A stretch of 64,000 bases of DNA from Candidatus Electrothrix aestuarii (lineage in GTDB: Bacteria > Desulfobacterota > Desulfobulbia > Desulfobulbales > Desulfobulbaceae), in assembly GCA_032595685.2 (NCBI GenBank), contig CP159373.1, positions 2,005,001-2,069,000 on the forward strand, given 5' to 3'. Shown piece by piece: positions 52,618 to 60,666 of the stretch. The position numbers were made by a program, and so were the translations under genes. How positions within the stretch are numbered: position 1 is the first letter of the stretch; every line of letters begins with the position of its first letter. The notes beneath the pieces were generated by a model that had not been told where the DNA came from, did no database searches, and saw only the letters and a list, made by a program, of their open reading frames with translations.

Positions 52618-53688
52618 ATGAATAAATTTTTAAAAAGTAGGAACGTTGGCATAGATTTACTTAGAGGATTAAGTATCCTTTACATAGTAGGGTTTTGGCA
52701 TATGTCTAATTATACAAGCTTTCCACATATGCACAGTAATTTTCTTACTAACAGGGTTACTCAAATTGTTCTGTCCACTTTTGTTTTTATATCTGGATAT
52801 TTTATTGGAAATAAAAAGATATTATTCAATTTTAAAGATTTATTTAATTTCTACAAAAAAAGAATAATCAGAATTTACCCCCTTTATATAGTTTCTGTAT
52901 ATTTATTTATGATTTTAAAATTATCAGATCCAATAACATTATTTAAAGCCGGGGCGTTATTATCTATGTTTATAAAGCCTGTCCCGCCGACGCTTTGGTT
53001 TGTCACTATGTTATTTTTATTTTATATGATTTCTCCGATATTAATTTATGCTTCTAGAAAATTCAACAAAACTCGTTTAGTAATTTACTATCTGTTCTTT
53101 ATCTCTTTGTTGATAGCGTATTCAGATGCTACAAATCTACTTGATATTAGAATTGCAATATATTTTCCTTTATTCGCTTCAGGTGTATTTGTCGCCAATA
53201 GCAATAGCATATATAAATCAAAAAGTAATTGTACTTTAAAAGAGATTCTTACCATGTCTATATGCTTTTTGTTTTCTTTTTTACCAACACCTGATGAACC
53301 AATATATGTACTAAAATTTATTCCAATGATGTTGTCATGTTCATATTCTTTATTTAGATCGGCAGAACAATTAGACATCTCTTCAAAACTACTTCGTAAA
53401 ATTATTATTACCCTTAGCTATTCAAGTTACTGCATGTACCTGTTTCATCGGCCTATTTATACTCTCCTGAAAGGGGTATATTTTCCTAAACTATTTTTAT
53501 ACGAAATTGGATACCTGCTTCTTTTTTGCTTGCCTTGTATTTTATGCTGCTCTTTCATTATTCAAAAACTATATGATGTTACGATAGATACACTAGCGAA
53601 TCAATATGATCCAGAGCATACGAAGAGTCAAACTAACTCTGAACCGAGTACTGCAGCTAGGGCTACCAACACAAGATCCTCTCGATAA
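52618..53688 (+). CDS. Acyltransferase 3 family membrane protein
   Basis: About 356 residues, ten or so membrane helices. The family N-terminus is seen (NVGIDLLRGLSILYIVGFWHM, with the conserved Arg and His), TLWFVTMLFLFYMISPIL in the middle and SYSSYCMYLFHRPIYTLL near the end. It would transfer acyl groups to surface polysaccharide or lipid. It is strikingly AT-rich compared with the genes on both sides, indicating recent transfer. ATG 52618 is preferred to a TTG at 52612. It starts 98 bp after IS copy 1's target duplication and ends two bases before pgpA. Confidence 0.88.
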   Translation: MNKFLKSRNVGIDLLRGLSILYIVGFWHMSNYTSFPHMHSNFLTNRVTQIVLSTFVFISGYFIGNKKILFNFKDLFNFYKKRIIRIYPLYIVSVYLFMILKLSDPITLFKAGALLSMFIKPVPPTLWFVTMLFLFYMISPILIYASRKFNKTRLVIYYLFFISLLIAYSDATNLLDIRIAIYFPLFASGVFVANSNSIYKSKSNCTLKEILTMSICFLFSFLPTPDEPIYVLKFIPMMLSCSYSLFRSAEQLDISSKLLRKIIITLSYSSYCMYLFHRPIYTLLKGVYFPKLFLYEIGYLLLFCLPCILCCSFIIQKLYDVTIDTLANQYDPEHTKSQTNSEPSTAARATNTRSSR

Positions 53689-53690
53689 TA

Positions 53691-54149
53691 ATGGATAAAC
53701 TCTTTATGTTCATCGCCACCGGGGCCTATAGCGGCTATCTGCCCAAGGCGCCCGGCACCTGGGGTTCTCTGGTCGGGGTACTGCTCTGGACCCTGGGTTT
53801 GTATCGACTTCCCCCTACGATCTATGCCGGAGTATTGGCTGGAATTTTAGTGGTCGGCACGGCAGCGGCTGGTGCGGCCGAGAAAATCGTCGATCGTGGT
53901 GATCCTGGTTTGGTGGTTATTGACGAAATCCTCGGTCAGCTGATCGCCCTGGCTCTGGTCCCTTGGCATCCTCTGGCTGCTGTTGTCGGATTTGCCCTGT
54001 TTCGCTTTTTCGATATCCTCAAACCCTTTCCGGTGAGCTGGTTTGATCAGCATATTCATGGTGGTTTAGGGATTATGCTCGACGATGTCATGGCGGGAAT
54101 CTATGCCTTTCTGGTCCTGCAGGGGCTGATTTGGCTGGTGGGGAGCTGA
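53691..54149 (+). CDS. pgpA: Phosphatidylglycerophosphatase A
   Basis: 152 residues; removes phosphate from phosphatidylglycerophosphate to make PG in the inner membrane. Signatures: SGYLPKAPGTWGSLVG, DPGLVVIDEILGQ and FRFFDILKPFPVSWFD with LDDVMAGIYA. Three to four helices. GC content is like the chromosome, in contrast to the acyltransferase just upstream. Confidence 0.94.
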   Translation: MDKLFMFIATGAYSGYLPKAPGTWGSLVGVLLWTLGLYRLPPTIYAGVLAGILVVGTAAAGAAEKIVDRGDPGLVVIDEILGQLIALALVPWHPLAAVVGFALFRFFDILKPFPVSWFDQHIHGGLGIMLDDVMAGIYAFLVLQGLIWLVGS

Positions 54150-54227
54150 AAAATAATGAACAATGCTGTTAGGAATGCAACAGGAAGAGGTCCCTGCCTT
54201 GATCGCGCCACACCGGGGCTCATAAGG

Positions 54228-54308
54228 TACAGGTATTTAGAGATGTAGAATACAAGTATTTAGAAATGTAGAATACAAGTATTTAGATCCTCAAAATACA
54301 TATATTTA
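54228..54308. repeat. 23-bp-pitch repeat array, interrupted by IS copy 2
   Basis: Units of 23 bp start at 54228, 54251, 54274 and 54297; consensus TACAAGTATTTAGAAATGTA then GAA. The fourth unit is cut by the IS and continues at 56112, followed by units at 56123 and, degenerate, 56146. Each unit junction forms a short dyad AATAC-NN-GTATT. Removing the IS restores exact 23-bp spacing. Confidence 0.88.
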
Positions 54309-54407
54309 GATTGTCCTTAAAAACTCTCAGTGCGCTGATTTTAAATGAAAAAGCTGTAAAAATATTGTAAAATATGCATGTTTTTGACGTTCACCCCCTC
54401 ATAAGGC

Positions 54408-55979
54408 ATGCACATGATCAGGTACACCAGTGACAGACAGCTTACACTTGAAGGATTCAGCCTTCCGTTTGGAGGCAAACTGAACCCTGAAAACAGATGG
54501 ATCAAATGGCATAAAGTTATTCCGTGGGATGAGTTCGCCATCAGGTATTACCGAACATTGGACCCGCGTCAGGGGCGACCTGCCAAAAATGCCAGATTGG
54601 TGATCGGCGCGTTAATCATTAAACATAAGCTGACGCTCAGTGACGAAGAAACCGTACTCCAGATTCAGGAAAACCCCTATCTTCAGTATTTTGTTGGATT
54701 TTCTTCTTTTCAAGACAAGCAACCTCTAGCTCCGAGCCTGTTTGTTGAGATTCGAAAACGGATGGGAAAGGATGTCTTTTCTGCGTTTGAAGAAGTGATT
54801 TTGGAAAAACTTGCTCTCTCAAAGAAAAGTACGACAAATGAAGATGAAAAAGAGGATAAGGGTGAGGAAGAGCCCGTTGAAAATAAGGGGAAAATGCTTG
54901 TCGATGCAACGGTTGCTGAGCAAGCGATTCGTTACCCGACTGATCTGAGTTTACTCAACGAAGCTCGTGAGATTTCCGAGCAGCTGATTGATGATCTGTA
55001 CAAACAGAGTGGCTACCCCAAAAAGCCCAGGACATATCGGAGAGTTGCTCGCAAAAACTACCTGAATCTGGCTAAAAAAAAGAAACCAGGTAAAAAAATC
55101 TGCGGCGCGGACTTCGGCAGCAACTCCAGTACGTCCGAAGAAATTTGCGATATATTGATGAGTTGCTTGACAATATTGGATCGACATCTTTTCCACTTCC
55201 CCATCAGCAACAACGACAGTATTGGATCATTCAGCATGTGTATCGCCAGCAGGATGAGATGTACAAAAACGAAAACGACGCTGCGATGACCGAATTGTTT
55301 CCATTGCCCAACCTCATGTACGACCAATAGTTCGTGGGAAAGCAGGTAAAAATGTGGAGTTCGGTGCCAAACTCAGCGTGAGCATGGTCGATGGTTTGGC
55401 TTTTGTTGATCATATCGGTTGGGATGCCTTCAACGAGGGCACGGATTTGCAGGCTCAGGTGGAAAACTACAAACGCCGAAATGGCTACTATCCTGCAGCA
55501 GTGCTTGCTGATCAAATTTACGGAACAAGAGAAAATCGTAAATATCTCAAAGAGAAAGGTATTCGATTTGGTGGTAAACGAATGGGCAGGTCCCCGAAAG
55601 AGACAGAAGAAAACAAAGAACGTCTTCGGGAGCTGAAAGCACAACGGATTCGGGATAGTCGAGAACGGATCCCCATTGAGGGAAAATTTGGCCAAGGAAA
55701 AAACGGCTACCGACTCAACTACATCCGGGCAAAACTTCAGAGGACCTCTGAAGCATGGATTAACTGTATCTTTCTGGTTATGAATCTGATGGTTCTGCTC
55801 AGGAAGTTGCAGGAACAGCTTGGAAATTTATATCTTTCACGGTTTTTACTTTTACGCAGCCAGCTGAATCATATTATCGCTCTATTTTTGGCGTTCTTTG
55901 AGCAAATGCCAAGGCAAGTCCTGCAGTATTGCCTGTATGAGAGGTTGGCTTTTTGGGTGCTCACCCGCTAATACTTTGG
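54408..55979 (+). pseudogene. DDE transposase of IS copy 2, multiply interrupted
   Basis: Frame one runs 54408-55289. A second frame (RYIDELLDNIGS..., from about 55142) breaks at 55262-55268, where AAAAA replaces the AAAAAA of copy 1. The last frame then runs from about 55330 to a stop within the MITE, which replaces the normal end LAF with LAFWVLTR. The A-run in the middle is A8 (copy 1: A7), and a C-to-T change nearby puts TAA in one possible joining frame. Probably inactive, although one defect may be a sequencing undercall. Confidence 0.85.
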
Positions 55980-56088
55980 TTTAGATAATATGCTGAATTA
56001 ACAATCCGTTATAATGCACAAAAGAGTTGTTGTAACCTTCTGATTTGTTATCGATTTTTCATAATCAAAGTACTAGCGGGTGAGCACC
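55956..56088. mobile_element. 133-bp MITE inserted in IS copy 2
   Basis: Terminal inverted repeats GGTGCTCACCCGCTAATACT and GGTGCTCACCCGCTAGTACT (right end reverse complemented), 22 of 23 over the full arm. It is flanked by the 8-bp duplication GCTTTTTG (55948-55955 and 56089-56096). The empty site is preserved in IS copy 1 at about 52495-52504. No coding capacity. Confidence 0.94.
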
Positions 56089-56122
56089 GCTTTTTGAGGA
56101 TGCTCTATTTAGAGTTGTAAAA

Positions 56123-56153
56123 TACCTGTATTTTGATTCACCAAATACAGGTA
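56123..56153. other. Hairpin upstream of livG
   Basis: TACCTGTATTT and AAATACAGGTA, a perfect 11-bp inverted repeat around TGATTCACC, 45 bp before the livG start. It is made of the last two units of the 23-bp array. No T-run follows; may be regulatory. Confidence 0.6.
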
Positions 56154-56197
56154 CCGTAAACTATGAATTCCCTGACATAACCTGAAGGAGACAGGTG

Positions 56198-56971
56198 ATG
56201 CCCTCTCTGCTTGAAGTACAGAACATGACCCATTATTTTGGAGGATTGCGGGCCGTACATGGCTTCAACCTCCATATAGACCCGGGCCAGATCCACGGTC
56301 TGATCGGTCCCAACGGGGCTGGCAAGACCACGGTCTTTAACCTGATCACCGGGGTGCATATACCCACCGAGGGCACCCTGGCTCTTGCGGGGGAAAATAT
56401 CCGGGGCAAGGAGCCCCATCGTATCGCCTCAATGGGCATCGGCAGGACCTTCCAGAATCTGCTCCTTTGGCGGCATCTGAATGTGCTGGATCATATCCGG
56501 CTCGCCCATTATTCCCAGCTCAGCTACGGCCTGTTCGGTGCCTTCTTCGGTACCCCGGCCTGCCGACGGCAGGAACAAAAGGTCAAGGAGCATTGCTACC
56601 GGCTCATGGAGACCTTTGACATCAGTCAGTTTGCTGACCAGATCGTGGACAGCTTGCCCTACGGGGCCCAACGCCGGGTGGAAATGGCCCGTGCTATGGC
56701 CACCAATCCCAAAATCCTCTTTCTTGATGAACCCACTGCGGGTATGACCCCGGACGAGCTGATCCGAATGATCGAGATCATCCGACAGGTTCACCGGGAA
56801 TTCGGGGTGGCTATCTTCCTTATTGAGCATCGGATGAAGTTTGTCATGGAACTCTGCGACAGTATCCAGGTCTTGGTCTTTGGCGAGGTCATCGCTCAGG
56901 GGCCACCGGAGTCCATTCAGAACGACCCCAAGGTCATTGAAGCCTATCTGGGTACGGAGGATATTCATTAA
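56198..56971 (+). CDS. livG: Branched-chain amino acid ABC transporter ATPase LivG
   Basis: 257 residues. Walker A GPNGAGKTT, the LivG-type long insertion after Q-loop (GIGRTFQNLLLWRHLNVLDH), Walker B ILFLDEPTAGM and the H-loop IEHRM. The ABC signature is degenerate (SLPYGAQRRVEMARAMA), as usual for LivG. Start ATG 56198 has AAGGAG seven bases upstream. The stop overlaps livF (TAATG). The partner permeases livH/livM and binding protein are not next to it; an IS lies directly upstream. Confidence 0.92.
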   Translation: MPSLLEVQNMTHYFGGLRAVHGFNLHIDPGQIHGLIGPNGAGKTTVFNLITGVHIPTEGTLALAGENIRGKEPHRIASMGIGRTFQNLLLWRHLNVLDHIRLAHYSQLSYGLFGAFFGTPACRRQEQKVKEHCYRLMETFDISQFADQIVDSLPYGAQRRVEMARAMATNPKILFLDEPTAGMTPDELIRMIEIIRQVHREFGVAIFLIEHRMKFVMELCDSIQVLVFGEVIAQGPPESIQNDPKVIEAYLGTEDIH

Positions 56972-57684
56972 TGCAGCTTGTCGTTGAAAATCTTACTGTT
57001 TCCTATGGCAATATTCGGGCCCTGCACGGAGTCAGCTTTTCTGTGGAGCAGGGCGAGATCGTAACCATCATCGGGGCCAACGGGGCAGGTAAGAGCACCA
57101 CCCTACGGGCCATCTCCCGGATGATCCCGGCAGAACCGGGCTCCAAGATAGACTTTATGGGGCATAACATCCTCACGTATCCGACTGATAAGGTGGTGTC
57201 TCAGCTCGGGATTTCCCATGTGCCTGAGGGGCGAATGATCTTTGGTAATCTCACCGTGACCGAGAACCTCACCCTGGCTGCTTTTGCCCGCAAGGATAAG
57301 GAGGCAGTGGCCAAGGACCGTAAGTGGGTTTTTGATCTCTTTCCCCGCCTGGAAGAACGAAAGGACCAGCTGGCCGGAACCATGAGCGGTGGAGAGCAGC
57401 AGATGCTGGCCGTGGGCCGGGCCTATATCAGCGGTCGGAAGATCATGCTCCTGGATGAGCCCTCTATGGGGCTTGCGCCTCTGCTGATGCTGGATATGTT
57501 CGAGTCCCTCAAGGAAATCAATCGGACCGGAACCACCATCCTGCTGGTGGAGCAAAACGCTCGGCTGGCCCTGAAGTTTGCTAAGCGTGGTTATGTGCTG
57601 GAGAACGGGAAGTTGGTGCTGGAGGGCAAGGCCGAGGATCTGCTGGATGATCCGGCGGTGAAGAAGGCGTATTTGGGGGCGTGA
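56971..57684 (+). CDS. livF: Branched-chain amino acid ABC transporter ATPase LivF
   Basis: 237 residues. Walker A GANGAGKSTT, LivF-type SHVPEGRMIFGNLTVTENL, signature TMSGGEQQMLAVGRA, Walker B IMLLDEPSMGLAP and VEQNARLALKFA. It would form the heterodimeric motor with LivG at the inner membrane. Confidence 0.94.
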   Translation: MQLVVENLTVSYGNIRALHGVSFSVEQGEIVTIIGANGAGKSTTLRAISRMIPAEPGSKIDFMGHNILTYPTDKVVSQLGISHVPEGRMIFGNLTVTENLTLAAFARKDKEAVAKDRKWVFDLFPRLEERKDQLAGTMSGGEQQMLAVGRAYISGRKIMLLDEPSMGLAPLLMLDMFESLKEINRTGTTILLVEQNARLALKFAKRGYVLENGKLVLEGKAEDLLDDPAVKKAYLGA

Positions 57685-57771
57685 GCTGTTTTACGCACGA
57701 ATTGCTTTCTCACTGCTTATCCGCTATTATCCCTATATACTATCGTTAATCTAACCAGATAGAGAAGTATT

Positions 57772-58248
57772 ATGGACTGGGCAGGAGTTATCAATAATCC
57801 TTTTCTTCGGGATCTTCCCTTTAAGATTGAGCTGAATAAATGGGGCAAGATTCTCATGAGTCCTGCCAGCAATCATCATGGGATGCTCAAGTCCAAAGTC
57901 GCCTTTTTTCTCCACAGCAAGCTCTCCGGTGGTCAGATTATTATGAGTTGTTCCATCCAGACCGAAGACGGGGTAAAGGTTGCGGATGTTGCCTGGGGCT
58001 CAGATGATTTCATGCAACGTAATGGAATCGCCACCCCCTATCAGGAAGCCCCGGAAATCTGCATCGAGATTGTCGGTCCCTCCAACAGCCGGGGGGAAAT
58101 GGAGGAAAAGATTCAGCTCTATCTGACTGCCGGAGCTCAAGAGGTCTGGATTTGCCGGGATGACGGAACGGTCAGTCATTTCACTGCTGAGGGCCAGCGT
58201 AGCCAGTCACGGTTTGTTGAAGAAGAGGTCTCTCTCAAATGCGCCTGA
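57772..58248 (+). CDS. Uma2-family (DUF820) putative endonuclease
   Basis: 158 residues with the PD-(D/E)xK-like core of Uma2 proteins: GVKVADVAWGS (Asp), APEICIEIVGPSNS (Glu) and a downstream Lys in EEKIQLYLTAGAQEVWI. Role unknown; the family is often amplified in genomes rich in mobile DNA. AGAGAAG lies upstream of the ATG. Confidence 0.85.
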   Translation: MDWAGVINNPFLRDLPFKIELNKWGKILMSPASNHHGMLKSKVAFFLHSKLSGGQIIMSCSIQTEDGVKVADVAWGSDDFMQRNGIATPYQEAPEICIEIVGPSNSRGEMEEKIQLYLTAGAQEVWICRDDGTVSHFTAEGQRSQSRFVEEEVSLKCA

Positions 58249-58280
58249 GCAAGAGCTCAGTTGAGAGTTTGTAGCCTGCC

Positions 58281-58394
58281 TCACCACTCCAAGAGTTGCT
58301 CCATATCTTTTTTCGCCTCCTTAATCTGATGCTTCAGCTGAAATTTCCTTGCTGCATCTGTTTCCACAGCGCGTTGCTCTCGCAGTAGCTTCAT
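58281..58394 (-). pseudogene. Short helical gene remnant
   Basis: A 37-residue frame, MKLLREQRAVETDAARKFQL... ending MEQLLEW, a charged amphipathic helix pair like the small effector-associated domains seen in front of NACHT/TIR proteins. The frame continues upstream without a Met into TSTLLTKN, and the adjoining frame (FEDIDNLRRTSHILKK) looks like its earlier part, so this may be a broken gene. Weak evidence. Confidence 0.3.
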
Positions 58395-58493
58395 ATTCTT
58401 TGTCAGTAATGTCGAGGTTAGCTCATCTGGGGGCAATACTTTTTCAGTATATGAGATGTTCTTCTCAGATTGTCTATGTCCTCAAAGCTAAGC

Positions 58494-59246
58494 CTAAGAG
58501 CGCTCCTCCGGCTCATGAAACTCTGGATAGAGCGTCTGCATGCAATCAGGACAGATCCCGTGGGAAAAATCAAAATCAGCCGATGAAAGCTGGCTGATAT
58601 AGACTTCCACCTGGTGCCAGTACCCTTTGTCATCGCGGATTTTTTTACAATGGGCGCAGATAGGAATCATGCCCTCCAGAGTCTCGATGAGACTGAGAGC
58701 CTCTTGCAGCTCGGCGATGAGGGCCTCCTGTTTTGTGTTAGCCTGCTGTAATTCTGAAGATGCGCGACGCAGCTCCAGTTGCGAGATAACTTGGCGGGAT
58801 AAGGCCTCCAGAGCCTGGAGTTGGTCAGGGCTGAGCTCGCGGGGCTTTTGATCAATCACGCAGAGCGTGCCGAGCGGGTAGCCATCAGGGGTAACAAGCT
58901 GGGAACCTGCGTAAAATCTGATATTCGGGTCGCCGGTGACGAGCGGATTGCCTGAAAAACGTTCATCCCTGCGTGCATCCTCAATGATGAGCATTTCAGA
59001 CTGGTTCAGGGCGTGATTGCAAAAGGCGACCTCGCGCGGGGTTTCGGAAACCGCAAGCCCGACCTTTGCCTTAAACCACTGCCGGGTTTCATCAAGCAGG
59101 GTAATAAGGGAAATCGGGGTCTCGCAGATAAAAGAGGCCAGTAGGGTTATGTCGTCAAATGCCTGCTCCGGCGTTGTATCCAGGATATTATACTACTTCA
59201 GGGCCTTGAGTCGCTCCGGTTCATCATCAGGAAGTGAAAGAGTCAT
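58494..59246 (-). pseudogene. GAF-domain sensor with HGICPxC module; in-frame TAG near the start
   Basis: From ATG 59246 (AAGGAG nine bases upstream) the frame reads MTLSLPDDEPERLKALK, then TAG (59193-59195), then YNILDTTPEQAFDDI and onward without break to 58494, 251 codons in all. The GAF domain spans about 20-165 (CNHALNQSEMLIIEDARRD, GYPLGTLCVIDQKPREL), then a coiled coil and the Cys module MIPICAHCKKIRDDKGYW and DFSHGICPDC. Only the TAG disrupts it. A restart at Met 58994 would keep half of the GAF domain. Recent nonsense mutation or base-call error. Confidence 0.82.
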
Positions 59247-59551
59247 AGCTGCCTGCTCCTTGTTGAGGATAACCTGCTCTGTGAATTTTCTCTGTATTCC
59301 AGATCAAGTATAACCGATTGTCAGAGAGAGGGGAGGGAAAAGCGTTATTGCAGCGTCGCCAGCAGAGATAATTTCGTCCCTCTCCATTCCTTTTCGTCTC
59401 CCGCCATCTCCTCATCCTCATGTGACAAAGTTTTCATTCTTCTCCATCCTTCCCTGTCATCTTGCTCGATTAGATAAAGGACAGAAGGGCGTTCTTGAAG
59501 TGCAGTGTACGCACTGGGTCACAACGCTGAAATTCAACGCAAGAGGAAAAT
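59247..59551. other. Intergenic region, no gene seen
   Basis: 305 bp between the divergent GAF and outer-membrane genes. No frame with family resemblance. Promoters for both genes are expected, but no consensus pair is evident. Confidence 0.45.
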
Positions 59552-60217
59552 ATGAAGAAGATAACAACAGGTGCCATTCTCCTGCTGATTGGCGGAGGCG
59601 CTCAGGCCTTGCACGCAGAGGAGGCGCAGCTGAAAACACAGGTCCGTGACTGGGCCTTGAGCGGCTATATCGGGGTTGCAAGTTTTGATGACGAGGATAA
59701 ACCGGATCCCTACCAAGCCGGACTCACACATGAAATGAGCTCTGATGAAGCGTATACCGTTGGGTTTATTGTCAGTAAGTATTACAATGACTTCTCCTTC
59801 AATCTCGGAGTTGAGTTCATACAGGAGGCAACGGTGCATGATGAAGAAGACTATGAACTCGCACAGCACAGTCATATTCCGGTTTCTCTGGGCGTGAATT
59901 ATCATTTCAACACCAGTTTGTTCGATCCTTATATCGGTGCAGGTGTCGGCTACTCCTTTAATGACAGCTCTGAAAGTGAATTTATCAACGGTCAGGGGAT
60001 GGAAATGGAGATGGACGACAGTGTCTTCTACTACCTGACAGCTGGTGTTGAATATCCTCTCAGCGATACCTATGCCCTTTTTCTTGCTGGTCAGTATGTC
60101 ATCGGTGATGCCGATGTGACAGGGGCTATTCAGACACCCAAGGGAACGATAGTACTCGAAGATGAAACCTCTCTGGATCGTTATGAGGTGAACCTGGGGC
60201 TCAAGTACTTTTTTTAG
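59552..60217 (+). CDS. Outer-membrane beta-barrel protein (OmpW/OmpA-barrel-like)
   Basis: 221 residues. Signal peptide to about residue 22 (QALHAEE). The rest alternates polar and hydrophobic residues in eight or so strands, including VPVSLGVNYHF-like segments and FDPYIGAGVGYSF, and ends LGLKYFF, the C-terminal aromatic of barrel proteins. GAGGAAA lies upstream of the ATG. Small-molecule passage or adhesion is possible; not defined. Confidence 0.82.
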   Translation: MKKITTGAILLLIGGGAQALHAEEAQLKTQVRDWALSGYIGVASFDDEDKPDPYQAGLTHEMSSDEAYTVGFIVSKYYNDFSFNLGVEFIQEATVHDEEDYELAQHSHIPVSLGVNYHFNTSLFDPYIGAGVGYSFNDSSESEFINGQGMEMEMDDSVFYYLTAGVEYPLSDTYALFLAGQYVIGDADVTGAIQTPKGTIVLEDETSLDRYEVNLGLKYFF

Positions 60218-60666
60218 GCAAGCCTGTTGTAACCCGGCCTGTTATAAACGTAAACGGGAATGCTGACTTTCTCTGTGTCGGAGTAATCCCGTTTATTCAA
60301 CGAGAAGCAGAAGGAGAAGAGGTGATGGTATAACATAATTTTTTTAGGGTCTTGATGCCGGGTACGTGCCTTTGCTGAGCGTAACCCGGCTTCTTTTTTT
60401 TCTTCTTTCTTTGCACCTCTTCTTTGCTTTTTCTCCCTCCCCTGTCGATATAATTTTTTATTCAAAAAAACGTCGGGTGTTTACTTTTTATACAAGTTTT
60501 GATTGTATAGTTAATAGAAGAGATAAATTTCAGATAAGGTAAGTACTAGCCCCACTGCTTTCACAGGGAAAAACGTGGCAGCAGGGGAGGGGCAGGCGTT
60601 TAAGCGAAAAATAGGTGTGAGGCAACGTGTTGTATCTCATGTTTAATGGAGCCCGAGGGAATTGCT
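60218..60666. other. Intergenic region with two hairpins
   Basis: 449 bp without a gene. One hairpin TAAACGGGA/TCCCGTTTA is at 60251-60295 with no T-run. The second, at 60357-60400, is a terminator listed separately. Confidence 0.55.
60357..60400 (+). terminator. Rho-independent terminator
   Basis: GCCGGGTACG... pairing with ...CGTAACCCGGC, followed by TTCTTTTTTTT. Ends the outer-membrane protein transcript at some distance. Confidence 0.75.

Larger units (their letters stand above)
54309..56105 (+). mobile_element. Insertion sequence, copy 2, itself carrying a MITE
   Basis: Same element and orientation as copy 1, nearly identical in sequence. Flanked by TATTTA (54303-54308 and 56106-56111). 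The 1797 bp minus the 133-bp MITE and its 8-bp duplication equals 1656 bp, the length of copy 1. Its left end is inside the 23-bp repeat array. Confidence 0.93.

Noticed and set aside
50852-56111. Composite transposon carrying acyltransferase and pgpA
   Set aside because: Each IS copy has its own distinct 6-bp target duplication, so the pair did not insert as one unit; pgpA also has native composition.
59193-59195. TAG read as pyrrolysine or another special codon
   Set aside because: No pyl genes are visible and the position aligns with an ordinary variable residue before the GAF domain.
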